This document shows positions 28,551-40,962 of a stretch of DNA of 64,000 nt, piece after piece. The position numbers and the translations under genes were made by a program. The notes under the pieces were generated by a model. That model did no database searches. It saw nothing but the letters and a program-made list of their open reading frames with translations, and was not told the origin of the DNA. Origin of the DNA: Zonotrichia leucophrys gambelii (Eukaryota; Chordata; Aves; Passeriformes; Passerellidae). Numbering within the stretch: the stretch's first letter is position 1; each line of letters opens with the position of its first letter. The stretch lies in contig NC_088170.1 of the NCBI RefSeq assembly GCF_028769735.1, positions 64,209,085 through 64,273,084 of the forward strand. The letters run 5' to 3'.

Positions 28551-31500
28551 TATCCAACCCCTACAAGTTGGGAGTTTTTTAGCTCACGTGAGACTGCTTT
28601 GGTTCACCACTCTCCACCCCAATAACTTGAAAAACATGAGTTTCAAATTTACTAAATAGCCAAGTTTGGCAGGAAAGGGTCTGTCCTTTCAGTGTTCTGA
28701 AACATCTCCTCCCTCTCCCAATGCTCAGGTTGAATAAGGTGAATATCCTGTGAATTTAAATGACCTTTATGCCACCTGCAGTAGAAAGTACTGTCAGGAG
28801 ACTCAGTCACCCAGAAGAGACATTTTACTTCTGGGAACAAAAGTTACTAGTTTGGAACAAAATTCCCTGAAAAGCTTCGGTAAAGTTTTCCAGTAAAGCA
28901 CATTTTACCAATTATTTTTCCATATTAAAAAGTCTCATAAAAACTGTACATTCCAGATCCCTTATCTGTCCTCAGATAAGGATTATTGTGTGCTATAGGA
29001 CAAAACTTTGTGGAAGTCCTTTGCAAATACATCTGTAGTATATGATGGCTGTTTCTATTTCATTATGAAGAACAGGGGTTGGGAAGCCTACAAAGAAGGA
29101 ACATCAAAGATATTTTTTGCTGGTAGTGCAATAAGTCTGGCCAGAAATGTTCACAGTTTGCTAACATGATTGAATAGTGGTTAGGGACTACTTCAGTAGG
29201 AGTACCTGGCTGCTTAGTACTTGTGACATATGCTCCTTCTCTAAAACAAATGTACAGGATCTGAGATTTGTCAGGGAGCTTTTGTCTCAAATAAATACTG
29301 AGAAGGAAGTAATTAAATCATTGCTGTAATGCTGCTGTAGTTAGCAAGGCTTAGGAACATTTCAAATGGTGTTCAACTAGAAGCTAAAGCGAAGATATTA
29401 TTAAAATAAATTATTCTACTTGTGAACTTGGAGTTGAAAAAGTGCCACAACAGTTGCTGAAAGAAGAAAAAAGCCAATATAAATTGAAGTAAAAAGAAAT
29501 TAAAAGGATATATGAGAGTGATGAGACCTCAGTGTAGCTGACTACAATTCTATTTTTTTCCTCCTTCAAGGCATTACTTATTTGAAATGGAGATTAATGT
29601 CACACAGCCACCTCAGTGTCTATTTCCTTTTCTACTATTGTGCATAAAAGATCCTAAGATCACGTTTTTTTAGAAAAAAAGGGCACAGATTCTGTCAGTT
29701 CTTTCATTTTGAATACTCCCTATTTATATTAACTTTTGGCAATTAGAGAATTGGGACATGAAATTTACAGATAGACTCTTTCTTCTATCAACATGAAGGA
29801 CTCAGAGCAGTCCCTCAGAGGAATAAAGCAGTATAAGAAATCAAGTTAATTGTGTTGCCTCTCCCAATTTTGATATTCTTCAGTGTGATAGACTAAAAAA
29901 CAAAGGTGCTTTGTGAGGAGTTTGAGGAAAGAAGGAATCATTGAATCTGGAAGACAGATGACACAAGTCTCAAGTGGGAGTAATTCTGCAGAAGTCTGGT
30001 CTTACTCCATAGTGTGAGGAATCAGAATCCTGTGGCTTGGAAGCCAAAGCTAACAAGCCCTATGTTACCTTAGTTCTTTAGAGGCACCAGAATTAGAGTA
30101 CTTTTCAAGGACTCTTTAAAATCAATGTTCAATCCCATTATCCAAAAGCTGTCACAAGCCTCATTCCCTGCTCCTTCAGGCTGTGCTTCAGTCAGCATCC
30201 GTCCCCATGCAGGCATTTACAGCTGGGTGCTCACAGGCACTCATCAAGGCACTGAAGGCACAGCCTTTAGCAGCTGATATCATCACTTTCCAATGCTACC
30301 TTGATGATGAAATCCAACCCCAATCATATTCCTGAGCCCAAGCCCTTGCCTGTGCCCTGCTGACACCTCCTCTACACAGAGCTCTGCCAGGCTGGGGCTG
30401 TCTGCCTGTGCACAGCAGATGATTGTTCAGTCACTCAGGGCACTGAGTGTAGTTATTAATAAATAATAGTAGCTAATAAAGTTGTCATTATATTTATTAA
30501 AGATTAAATTTCCTGAAAAAGCACGTCTTCACAGCATATTACTGTGCCATGCAGGAAGAATTTTCAATTCCGAACAAAGAATATCACATCAACATCCTCG
30601 ATTTCCCCTAATCAGCAGAGGCTACTTCTCTGTCTGTGACTCCTGGTGTGATAATAGCTAAAGTTTAGAAGAAAGTGACTCTATGTAACAGGAATATTCT
30701 TGCCAATGTGCCTCTGTGTGACAGCAAAAGCACTAAGAGTGATAAAAATGAAGTGATACGAACAACCATAGCACATACATTAACTGCAGTAAGACAGTGT
30801 TGAGAGGTAGTTGGTTTGGTTGGATTTTTTTTTTCCTTTTTAAGTTCTTCCCTGTAAAAACACCCACCAAAAGAAAAATCTGAGCCCTCAGAAGCACAAG
30901 GGCAGGACTGCACCCTGACATGCAGCGTGCAGGAAGGCAGTGCACTGACAGACACATGGATAAACAGCCAGAGGCTCTCCCAGGCCAGCTAACTGGTAAA
31001 CACATGTGGGTTCCACATGTTCACTTCTGAGCTGAGGCTGGTTTCAGGCTCTATATAGAAGCCTTGGCAGGCTGGTTGCAAGTTCTGGGGACTGTGTTTT
31101 CTTATCAGACCTGAGATGTCTGCTCCAGAGCCAGACAACTTGTCCTTCAGCAAATGTACCCCTCCAATTGTTGCTGAGATCTCCCACACCTTTACCTCTG
31201 CAAAATTGTCCTGTGGATGGCAAAAGTTTCAGTTTAAAAACATAAACTTAATTTTTTAATTCTATTTAAGTCCCTTGGTGTCTTTGTTTTGCTTCTGATC
31301 TTTAGAACATCATAAAAGATTAGCAAGCAAAGTTTTGGACAAAATAAAGTTTAGGAGAACTTGGATCTATTATTTTACAGGCTTAAATATTGCCATTTTA
31401 ATTATTTTTGTTCATAATCTATTAAGCTTTTGGTTTATCACACATTTTTCACAAACATTACCAAGGAACTCCTGACTCTTCTATTCAGATGTATATTGAA

Positions 31501-32711
31501 AAAGTTAAGGAGCTCCAAGAATACTGATAAACCTCTCATTTGATCCAGAACCATGGTTATTTTTATATCCTCCAGATTCATACAAACCTCTGAAATATTT
31601 TGTACTGTAAACAGATTTTTAAAATACAGTCCTAATGACAGAAGATTGGGAGGGGGATAAGTTAACGACAATTTTACTACACTGAAGCCGTGCTTTCTGT
31701 GAGTTCAGATATGGTAACACTGATTTAGAGAACAGCCAAACTTTAATCTAGAGATACTGGCACAATCAAAGCTCTGCTCTGCTCTCTCAAGCCAAACTCT
31801 TTGCACGCAGCTTTACCTCAGCCTTCCATCCGCTCCAAACATCACGCCTGCCTGCACAAGCCAACTCTTAAAATGTGGCAGATGTTGGAGCACTTTCTAA
31901 ATGGCCCTTGAAAATGAAGACAGCTACTTCTTGAAACCCATCCCTGAAAAATAATGAAATATTTCTGCAGCTCATACAACGTCCTTGGCTCCTTCCGTCA
32001 TCATAGCCAAGGATGGCTCAATTTTCTCCATGTACTGCAGGAGTTTCAGATACCTGAACCAGCCCCAAACACAAAAGCTGTATCAAAGACCCAGACTACA
32101 GCAAGTCTTTTGGTTGCCTAAGATACAGTATGTTTCCCTTTACCATGGTCAGTCTTGTATCCCTCAAACATGAACAGACCTTCTTAACAGACATAGATAT
32201 GATAACATCCTAACAAATTATCTGAGGGGCTGAATAATGCTCATGGATATTTGCTTTTACCAGTGAAACCATATGTCTCTTGAAATTTGTAACTTGAAAA
32301 TTCATATCTTTTAACATATGAATTTGAAGAAGGCAACCAATGGAAAAAGAACAGTGGACAGTTATAAGTTCCTAGTTTTTGTGTTTATTACTGACCTTGC
32401 AGGTTTATCTGATGTCCAGTGGTTTGATCTCTCTCCTTCCTTTTTCTCTCCTTTTCAACAACAAACAAAACACAAAATCAAAATAATATAATAAGGCCTG
32501 AACTAAAAGTCTGAATTTTCAAGACTGCTCACACAGATTCAGGAGATGAAAACTGATTTTATGTAGAGGTGAAACACTGAAACAAGTAAAACTCATTTGA
32601 AAGTTTAATTGCCAAATTCAGCTTGGGTACTACCTGTACCCAAGTAGTTCTAGTACCTTTTGGTACAAACTCAAACGGAAATTTAGTTTTCTTTCTTCCA
32701 GGTGTGCAGTC

Positions 32712-32731
32712 TTGCTACCATCTAGTGGCTA
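32712..32731 (-). promoter_or_regulatory. CTCF-like motif
   Basis: The minus strand reads GCCACTAGATGGTAGC, which fits the CTCF core CCASYAGRKGGC at all but its last position and also has the common flanking AGC. It is in the same orientation as the site at 33,446. Occupancy is not shown by sequence. Confidence 0.55.
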
Positions 32732-33445
32732 AAATAAAACTTTGCGCTAATTTCTTTCCATACAAAGATTCAGACACCACAGCCATCAGTATCTGCCCTA
32801 AAAATTTGTTTGGAGATCTTATATTCATCAGCAATAACATGACAGGTGAGAAAATTATAAACTGATGCCAAGAACAAAGCACAAATAAGAGTTTTTTGTG
32901 GTTTTGTTTTCCAGATGAGTAGGAAAGTGTGAGTTCCTTACAACTCTGACACATTGCATAATTATATTGGTAATTTAGACCTTTTCAGATTTCAAAAGAG
33001 AAGTCTGGGAAGCATTTCATGTTGGCTCTTTCTGACAATCAGAAAGATACCAGATACTAGTACCAGCCCAGCAGATCTCACTTGGTCTTGAGTGACTCAC
33101 ATGGTGAATTATTCTGATATGGGCAATGAGGACTGAAATCCAATGGCAAAAATTTTGTTGAACTGAATGTGGGACCTACAGACAAATATTATCTAGAGAT
33201 CATTTGCTGCATCCTAAGTTTAGCAGCTGGATATAATCAGTGGAAGAAAATTAAAGAGATCTGTTCAGGGCATGAAGTGGACAGCAACAAAATGTAACAT
33301 ATAAACTATTTAATCACTGATCAAAGATCTTTTCAGTCTTCCCATTTTTGCATGGTCAATCTCATTGTCCCTTGCTGGACAAAATATGTATTTATAATTC
33401 CATGCTGGGGATCAGCGTTTCTGGTGGATTTTTACATATACTGCC

Positions 33446-33465
33446 ACTGCCATCTAGTGACAGAC
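33446..33465 (-). promoter_or_regulatory. CTCF-like motif
   Basis: The minus strand reads GTCACTAGATGGCAGTGGC, which fits the CTCF core with one mismatch at its first C. It lies about 730 bases from the previous site, in the same orientation. Confidence 0.55.
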
Positions 33466-34779
33466 ATACAAATAAATAACAGAAGCTGAATTCAGGAACT
33501 CTGAGTGGCTTGGAGCTTCTGGTAACTCAAAGAAGAAATTACAGTTATTATTGAATCTTTCCATTTGATTTTCTGAATTAATCTTTCTGCATTTATAGCT
33601 GAACATAAGGAGTGCTTATATATATTGGAAATTATTTATGAGAAGGAGCTGCAGTGTGGAAAATATTCACTCAGGTTTTCTAGGCAAGGCAAAGTAGTGG
33701 TTTTGTAGGAGGCCTTGCTCATAATTAGAACCCCACTGGAGCTTTCTTTAGTGAAGGATTAGCAACAATTTTAAACAAGTACTGCAAGCAAGCCAGAGGG
33801 ATGTTTGGCAATACTAAAGTTATTTCTAGTTTTTTCAGCAGACAAATCAAGACACATAATATTTTACAGAAATTCTCTGACTCAGCCCAAAAAGGAGAAC
33901 AATACTAGCAATTTCCACAACCTTGTCTTGCATACTCTCATGCAGTACTCTAAATCTACTTTCAAAAGTGATTTATTATGTTAGAAAAAGGCATTTTAGG
34001 GTAAATCCTAAATGTTCAATATGATCTAGATGCCAAATATTTATTTAAAACTTTATACTGTCTTTTGGGATCCATGACAATTACAACTGTTGGTGTTTAT
34101 TTCTGTATGTGTTCTAGACTTTTGCTTCATGCCCTAACTTTAGGGCAAACTCTACCTCAAGGTTAGGAAGCTGAAGTAAATATTGTAAAAAAAAAGAAAT
34201 GGTGCATTAAGAATGGATAAAGGAGGACCAACTCCTAGCCAATTAATAAAAAAGAATGAGTAATGCCCCAGAAAAGTGTGGGAATTAAAGTATTTTTCTT
34301 CCGCAGTTTTAAAAATTTGACATTATATGAGTGCTGCTTTAGGCTCAGAGTGACAGAATGGGCTAGAAATAATGACTAAAATGGAAACATGCAAGTAAGA
34401 TCAATCACATCTGTGGCTCTTGGCAGGCCAAGATTCACAACCTGCACATGTTCAGTCTCCCTATTGCCTGCTCTGCTGCTGAGCCAGTACCTGAGGCAAT
34501 GTCCAGTGTATGAAATCATAAAACTGGAGACATTGTGGGGCTGCACTGTGCCAGGGATTGTATCACAGAGCACAGTTCAGACAATAATGGGTTGGAACTA
34601 GGAAGTCCACCCCAAAGCTGCATAGCTCAGGGCTCCTCCTGCCAGCCCCAACAGGTATCACATGCTTCCATTAACTGAGCACAGCCAGACTTTAGCCAGG
34701 CAAGGAACAGAAACATCAGATTCATGTTGAAGCTGATAAAGCCACAGGACAATCTCAAACATGGAGAGTTTCAGGTCTT

Positions 34780-34900
34780 CCAATGTTTGAAGTGTGCACT
34801 AGTGCATGCTTTGAGCAACCAAGTCTAATGAGAGTTGTCTTTGCCCATGGCAGGGGGATTAGGACTAGATGATCTTTGTCCAAATCATTCTATGAACCCA
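34780..34900 (+). mobile_element. CR1: CR1 LINE, decayed 3' end
   Basis: CR1 landmarks are visible: CTTTGAGCAACC at about 34,809, CCCATGGCAGGGGGATT near 34,844, ACTAGATGATCTTTGTCC near 34,865 and CATTCTATGAA at the end. The left boundary is uncertain because the sequence is strongly diverged upstream of 34,809. A microsatellite begins about 45 bases downstream. Confidence 0.75.
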
Positions 34901-34943
34901 AAACATGGGCACTTTTTTGTTACAAAGACAGAAAGAAAAATAC

Positions 34944-35129
34944 ATAGATAGATAGATAGATATAGATATAGATATAGATATAGATATAGACATAGACATA
35001 GACATAGACATAGACATAGACATAGACATAGACATAGACATAGACATAGACATAGACATAGACATAGATATAGATATGTATATAGATACAGATATAGATA
35101 TAGATATATAGATACAGATTTATCTATAT
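34944..35129. repeat. Compound microsatellite: (GATA)n, (TATAGA)n, (CATAGA)n, then TATAGA again
   Basis: The array starts with four-base GATA units, passes to six-base TATAGA units, then to a long homogeneous CATAGA core (about 34,988-35,066), and returns to TATAGA and TATA-like units on the right. The minus strand of the core is open in translation as a Met-Ser repeat, which is an artefact. Confidence 0.97.
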
Positions 35130-37419
35130 ATGAGAAATTTCTAATTTCTGATATAAACTTGTCTGAACATGTATATTCTTTTTCCTTTCTGTATCAAAAC
35201 CCCCTATTTTTAGGATTTTACACCTCAGCCTGTAAAAACTGAATTGCTTTACCTCATGTCTTTAATTTCACTGAGTCTGCATTTATCCCAGTTTCCAATT
35301 TCCTATGTTTAATTTGGACTTCGATGATACTTTTGTTTTGTGCCCAGGATGTAGGCGTTCAGAAGGCCTATGTCAGCTCTGAAACTGGTACAATTTTCAT
35401 CTGGCTGTGAGTTCCAGGTGGGATTTCCTCGTTCAAATACAAAACCCCTCCTAAAACACCCTGTAGCCAAACCCATCCTTGTAGCATGTCTGGCCTCAGT
35501 GCTTATTGCAGCAAGCTGCACTACAGAAGTCCTGAACTGCTACACAAACTTGAGTTGTAGAATTAATCTTGAACTCATCTCTGAGCACAGCTCTGATGGC
35601 AGGAACCTCATCCACCACCTGAACTTGCAGACAGCAAGACTCTTATCCAAGTAGTAAATGTGTCTTCACCTTTCTCTGACAGCTTGTCTCTTACATTGCC
35701 AGAGATTTTTATTTTCTAGACTCTTACCTAAATTATCAGGATGGAGAAGAAAACAAAACAGGCTTCATTCCTCCAAATGATAAGACAGAAATGTCACCAG
35801 AGTAATATGATAATTATAGCTTAAACAGAACCCGAGTTTTTCAGTTCTTGTTAATATTTTCCCCAGATACAAAATATCCACAGATCTCTGATGGACCCTT
35901 CAAATTTTGTCCAGTAAGAATTGTAAAATGTGTAGGTTTACCATCTCCAAGGACATGGAGACTAGGGCACAATTCTTAAGCACTTATTTGTCTTTACTGT
36001 ATTTTACCTCAAGTCCTTCTAAGTAGCTGTGCTGTTTTTCTGTTTTCAAGAACTAATTCTTGATTAAGGGCAAAATGTGAAGGGTATTTAGGAATAAAAC
36101 TGAAGCCAAAATTGATGAGGTCTGATCCTTTAAATATTTTTTATGCATGTCTGGTCAGTTGAAAAAAAATACATCAAGTCTATTCAGAAAGATTACTTCT
36201 CCTCATAATTTTTCTCTTAAAATTCATGAAGTTCCAGGATCATTTATAGTAGGCAAATATTTAGCTTTCTTTACTTTGTAATTACTATGATAATTATTCT
36301 TTCAGAGAAACAACTGATGGAATCAAGCTGGCAAAAGCAACAGGATTAAACTCTTATGGTTTCAAGTTAACATTTATTCAAGGAAAACACAATGCTCTTT
36401 AGCAAAGATTTTCCTGCTATAATATATTTTCTTGTCATGCATCTCTGCAATTTAAAATGAGATTATACCAAGAGACAGCACAGTGTAAAAGGGATGGCAC
36501 TAGACTGTTTTTGTCTGTCTTTGATTAGCAAGTAGGAGAGAGATGAAAGATGATTAGCAGGTGGGAGAGAGATGAAGGAAGAATTTAGGTTGAGACAAAA
36601 TAACATGTAATATTTGGCTTTTATGTATTTTTCAGTAATTAGAATGACAGCCTTTCTGTGTTCAAAGGGATTCTAGTCATGAAAGATTATACTTTATGTA
36701 AAGACAGGTAGATTAAAGACAAGCACATAAAGAATATCTCATACTGAAATAAAATGTTGTATGTGATAATATGAAAATAATTTGCACCAAAGAACAGGAC
36801 CTTGAAAGCTGGTGGTACCTTTTCACAGTGAGACATCTGGAATCCTACCAGCCTTAATTAATTTGAGGAGATTATCTGTTTAGGTAATGGAGATCAACAA
36901 ATCCCTGGACAGATGAACAAAATTTAGAAGAATTAATAGAGTAAACAACTGGAACAACAGTCTAGCAAAATTTCAAACTGCATAATCAAGAAGATTAGTG
37001 TTTGCCTAATTTTATTGCCTGGATAACAACTAGTCCCCCAAAACTGAATAGATTCATGAAGGAAACACAGGAGCAGGGTGGGATGTGCTGCCATGGAGCT
37101 GCAAGCGTGGCTTTCCATGGCACTGGTTCTCGTGAAGATGAGGGTAACCCAGGCTTTAATTAACAGATCCATTGGGGTGGATTAGAGTGAAACAGCTCTG
37201 AGTGATCGCTGCTTGTAAACATACATGTGAAGGGTTTGCTGTAGAGCTATTTGGTTGCAATAGACATCAGATATTTTCATCTGTAGTAAAATAGCAACAT
37301 GAAAGCAGTGCAATGTGAAAGTGCAAAAATATCACCCAAGGACATGCACAAGGGAAAAGACAGAATGGAAAATGACAAAAGTGTGAAGCACAAAAGAGAG
37401 AGAAAGGACAAGAGGTGGG
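35130..37419. other. Unique AT-rich sequence, no gene recognised
   Basis: No known repeat or gene is recognised except a small two-copy tandem duplication near 36,522. The frame at 35,370-35,654 is short and has no recognisable domain. Confidence 0.45.
36522..36579 (+). repeat. Two-copy tandem duplication, 29-bp unit
   Basis: Copy one is 36,522-36,550 and copy two is 36,551-36,579. Both start TGATTAGCA and share GGAGAGAGATGAA, with only a few differences. It is a local duplication with no evident function. Confidence 0.8.
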
Positions 37420-38112
37420 ACTGTCATCACCCCCAGGCCCCACGATGGGACTTGGCTGCTGTGCAGTCTTGGTCTCATTGGTGGTCACAGACTGGATCTG
37501 TCAGGGTGAGGGAAGCTCTGAAGAAATGGTTGAGAAAAATCCTTGGAAAATCCCCAGAACACAAATTCTATTGTGTTTATAGTTATTCACATCCAATCAG
37601 GAATGCCCAGGTACCCCTGGGGTGGGAAGCCTCATGCTGGATCAAGGTGGATCAAGGGATGCTTTGGGAGCCCCTCACACCTTCTAAGACATCACAGCCG
37701 CCCATTGCACCCCAAAGATGAATTATTTATGGCCTGTTATGACCCATCAGCAAAGATGAACAGCCTCAGGACACACACCAATGTCCCAGGGGAGGATGGG
37801 AGCCCCAGAACCCAGTGGTTTGTGCAAGGGGAGACAATTTATTATGGCAGGAGGCACCAACTCCATGGGATTCATCTCCTGTCTCACTCACAGCCCACCA
37901 TTCACCCTCTGACCTATGAGATCACCCCACAACAAAAGCTCAGCTCCTCCACCTCAGCTAAGCACCCTGGCTTCTCCACACACTGGGAATGTTTGGAGTC
38001 ATTATCCCTTAACAATTCAGTCTCTCACACTGGTTTGAGCCCTGTGCCATTGCACTCACATGGCCCCTCTGAAAATTGGATGCTTCATTTTATCATGGTC
38101 CAGACAGGAGAT
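37420..38112. mobile_element. Probable LTR or endogenous-retrovirus-derived block
   Basis: This block of about 700 bases is clearly richer in GC than its flanks and has LTR-like content. On the minus strand there is an AATAAA in a CCATAATAAATTGTC context near 37,840 and a CCATAAATAATTC stretch near 37,725. I recall similar sequence as a dispersed songbird repeat but cannot name the family. Neither terminal TG/CA pair nor target-site duplication could be fixed, so boundaries and strand are uncertain. The plus-strand frame 37,543-38,115 (190 codons) runs through it and is not considered a gene. Confidence 0.45.
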
Positions 38113-40539
38113 TAACGTTGGGAAATAGAAAATAAATAAATTGAGAAATAAAACAAAATATAACTTTTGGAGAGATAGCTGTCTGCAATGGACAGCTACA
38201 ACCTGAGGCAAAAGAAAGTGTGAGCCATTAAAGCTACTGGAATTACTACATTCTAGATTGGGTGAGGAGCTGCTCTTTCACTGTCAAGAATCACACTGTA
38301 CCAAACAGACATCAGGTAAAATAAAAATATCAAAATGTGCATTTGCATTGCTTTGATCACATGTGTGTGGTTCTGCTTTGCTCACTAAGTTTAGTTTCTT
38401 GATTTTTTTGTCTGCATTGAACATACTTTGTTAGTTTCTCATCTGAAATCACACAAATGATAGAAGAATAAAACCTGAAAAATGTATCTGAATCTGCTTT
38501 CTCATTTAGATAGTTGTATTTAAGAAGTTTGTGATTTTGCACTCAAGACAAAAAAAAAGGATATTTCTTTTACAACTGTTAGAAGAGAGCTACAGTACCA
38601 CCAGAACCCAAAATCAATATTAAAGGATTTTTGCTCCTATTAGGCTTGAAGGTTAAATCCCATGTGAGTATCTACAGCACAACTTCCCTGTCTTAGAGAA
38701 AATTTTTGCAAGTACAGCAGGATTCTTCCAATGAAGGTTACAGATGTAGTAAAATAAACATTTTTTCCTAGAATAACTATCCATCCCTCTTTTTTTTTTT
38801 TTTCTTTCATCTTTTCAATACTATCATGTATTATGTATGTATAGCTGCCATGCTAAAAAAGGGCAGTTTGCAGCTAAGGAATCAGACAAAGCAACTAATT
38901 TGTCCAAGGTGAAACTAAGCTCCAAACAGTGATATTAATTTTATAAGTCTGGAACAGCTCTACCTAGATGCTGGAGTAAGAGCTGACAGCACCAGTTAAG
39001 CTGCGCCTTTTAGAGATGTACATCAGAGTGATATGCTTCTGTTTATAGTGATTGTGTTGAATTGAAGATCTGATTTCTAGCCATCTCTTTGAGTTGACCA
39101 AATGTTTCTTTTCCATCTACATATTTCACTTTATATTAAAAAATAAAATCTTGCATTGAAACAAAACAACAACAACAAAAAAAGGATAAGATTATTTTCT
39201 TTCACAAAGAGAAAAAGAGATGGAAGGTATGGAGTGACTTCAACACCAAAATCAAAGGGTTTCTGACAATAAGCAATCAGTAAGAAACATTTCACTCCTA
39301 GCCCTTTAATGTACCTGAACATTTTCCATTTCCATCACCTCATTGGAAGCAAGCCTTTAGAATGAAAAAACAGTTCAGCCTTTCTTCTGAAAGCTCTGAA
39401 AACTTTAAAAAAATGTTTCCAATGTTTTATGTTAGGAGTCAGATCACATTGTGTCTGTCTTATCCTCAGATCTTCACATCCACTTGAAGTTAAAAGACAT
39501 TCACTTTAAGATCAATGGTACTTATTTTGAAGATACATATTTGATCATGGGTCATTCAACAAGAGAATAATTCTTTGAATTAATTCAGTTGTGGTGGTTT
39601 TGGGGACAAACCATTATTGTTATGATCTTACAACTTTTTATGTGTTATATTGATAGAAGTCCTTACTTAAGAAAAGTCTCAAACCTCAAAGTAGTTGTAC
39701 CTGAATTTAAGACTCCATCTAGACCCAAAATCCCATGGTAGTCACTGTGTGTCTGGGATCCTATACAGTTGCCTAAACACCCTAATTTGTTGTCTAAGAG
39801 TTTGATATTACCTCCAGGGCAGAGAAATTGTAGTGCTCTAAGTGTTTACTCTTGGTGTATCATTTTATGCTGGTTTTCTTAGCAATAATGTGATTCCTTT
39901 TGTTTGTTTGTTTTGTTTAATATTTGGAAAATGTGACCTATTCTTGGTCCATTATATTTGTTGGCCCATAAGAAAGTTGAAATCCAAAAGTAGCTGAAGT
40001 GTTATTAGGCTTTTGCAACTGAGCTTACCCTCATAGCTCCAGTTGTGTGTTTACCAGCCATGTGCTGATTTTCCAGATATATTTGCTCTGGCAGGTTCTG
40101 CTGACTGTATTGTCTAGAATGCCGTGATCTAAAACATCTTAGACATCTAGATATAGACAGCTAAATATAGATGCCTTCATCTTGAAATTAATCCCACACA
40201 AAGTAACAAATCAGTCATTGGTAAATGACAAGTTTGTCATCATATGTCATGCATGATTTCTGTGAAAACATAGGGTAACACTTCATAATTCATTAAGTAA
40301 AGTCACACTTTTTTTTTTTAAATATAGTGTCTCTTAAATAGAGTGATTAAAAATATGGCAGATGTAGAAATGGAAAGAAACATTTGAAAGGAATAACTCA
40401 TATTTTCCACAATTTTCATTGTATAGCTTCATGCCCAAATCCAGAAAATGGAGGGAATTAAATTAAGTTGCCACAGCCCTGTTTCATAAAGAGCATTATA
40501 TTGTTTCATCTTCTTTCCAAACATAAAACAGTGAAGAAG
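38113..40539. other. Unique AT-rich sequence, no gene recognised
   Basis: Only simple sequence stands out: a T run near 38,789-38,803 and a short AAC-rich patch near 39,164-39,182. No gene or transposable element is recognised. Confidence 0.45.
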
Positions 40540-40962
40540 ATTTTGGATATGAACTATGGAAACAGGACTGGGAAAAGAAACAGAAAAACTACTACTAGTA
40601 GTTAAGGAGAAGGGAAATAGGAAGAAGAGAGGGAAAGGAACTGTGGAAAAACTGTGTTTTCCAGGACCCTTTGGAAAAACCACACTGAGCACCTGGCTGG
40701 TGATACAGGCTGGTTCATACATCCATGCCTTGTTCAGGCATACCAGTGACAAGAGTAAGCCACAAACACACAGATGGGTGAAGACAAACACGTGGACAAA
40801 AAACCACTGGCCTGGTACTGTGGAGATCTCATGGGAATCATGAACTGCCAATTACCATTATGTCTTCAATCTCTCTTCTTCCTATTTCCCATCTCCTCAA
40901 CTACTGGTAGTAGTTTTTCTGTTTCTTTTCCCAGTCCCTTTTCCACAGTTCCTATCCAAAAT
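40540..40962. repeat. Imperfect inverted repeat, two 92-bp arms around a 239-bp spacer
   Basis: The arm at 40,540-40,631 is matched by the reverse complement of 40,871-40,962 with 7 differences in 92 positions and no gaps. Each arm holds a polypyrimidine stretch, read as TTTCTGTTTCTTTTCCCAG on the minus strand in the left arm and on the plus strand in the right arm. The match stops abruptly at both outer and inner edges. The spacer is unique sequence with no terminal TG/CA or recognisable transposase remnant. It could be an inverted segmental duplication or the ends of an unknown non-autonomous element. Confidence 0.9.

Larger units (their letters stand above)
20021..34779. other. Unique AT-rich sequence, no gene recognised
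   Basis: This long stretch holds no recognisable gene or intact transposable element. It contains simple T-rich or A-rich patches (for example near 21,020-21,055, 25,745-25,800 and 26,738-26,750), a (CCT)n patch near 21,773 and the CTCF-like motifs listed separately. Confidence 0.5.

Noticed and set aside
34865..35065. Minus-strand frame encoding a Met-Ser repeat
   Set aside because: It is a direct read-through of the CATAGA array, whose unit length of six keeps any frame open.
37543..38115. Plus-strand frame of 190 codons, the longest in the window
   Set aside because: It runs through the LTR-like block, has no recognisable domain, and its composition reflects that block.
39592..39625. TGTGGTGGTTTTGGGG, resembling an LTR start
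   Set aside because: No LTR-like body, poly(A) signal or matching CA end follows.
40429..40851. Minus-strand frame of 140 codons overlapping the left arm of the inverted repeat
   Set aside because: Its Phe-Ser-Pro-rich middle is the translation of the pyrimidine tract, and no family is recognised. A transcript on this strand is still possible.
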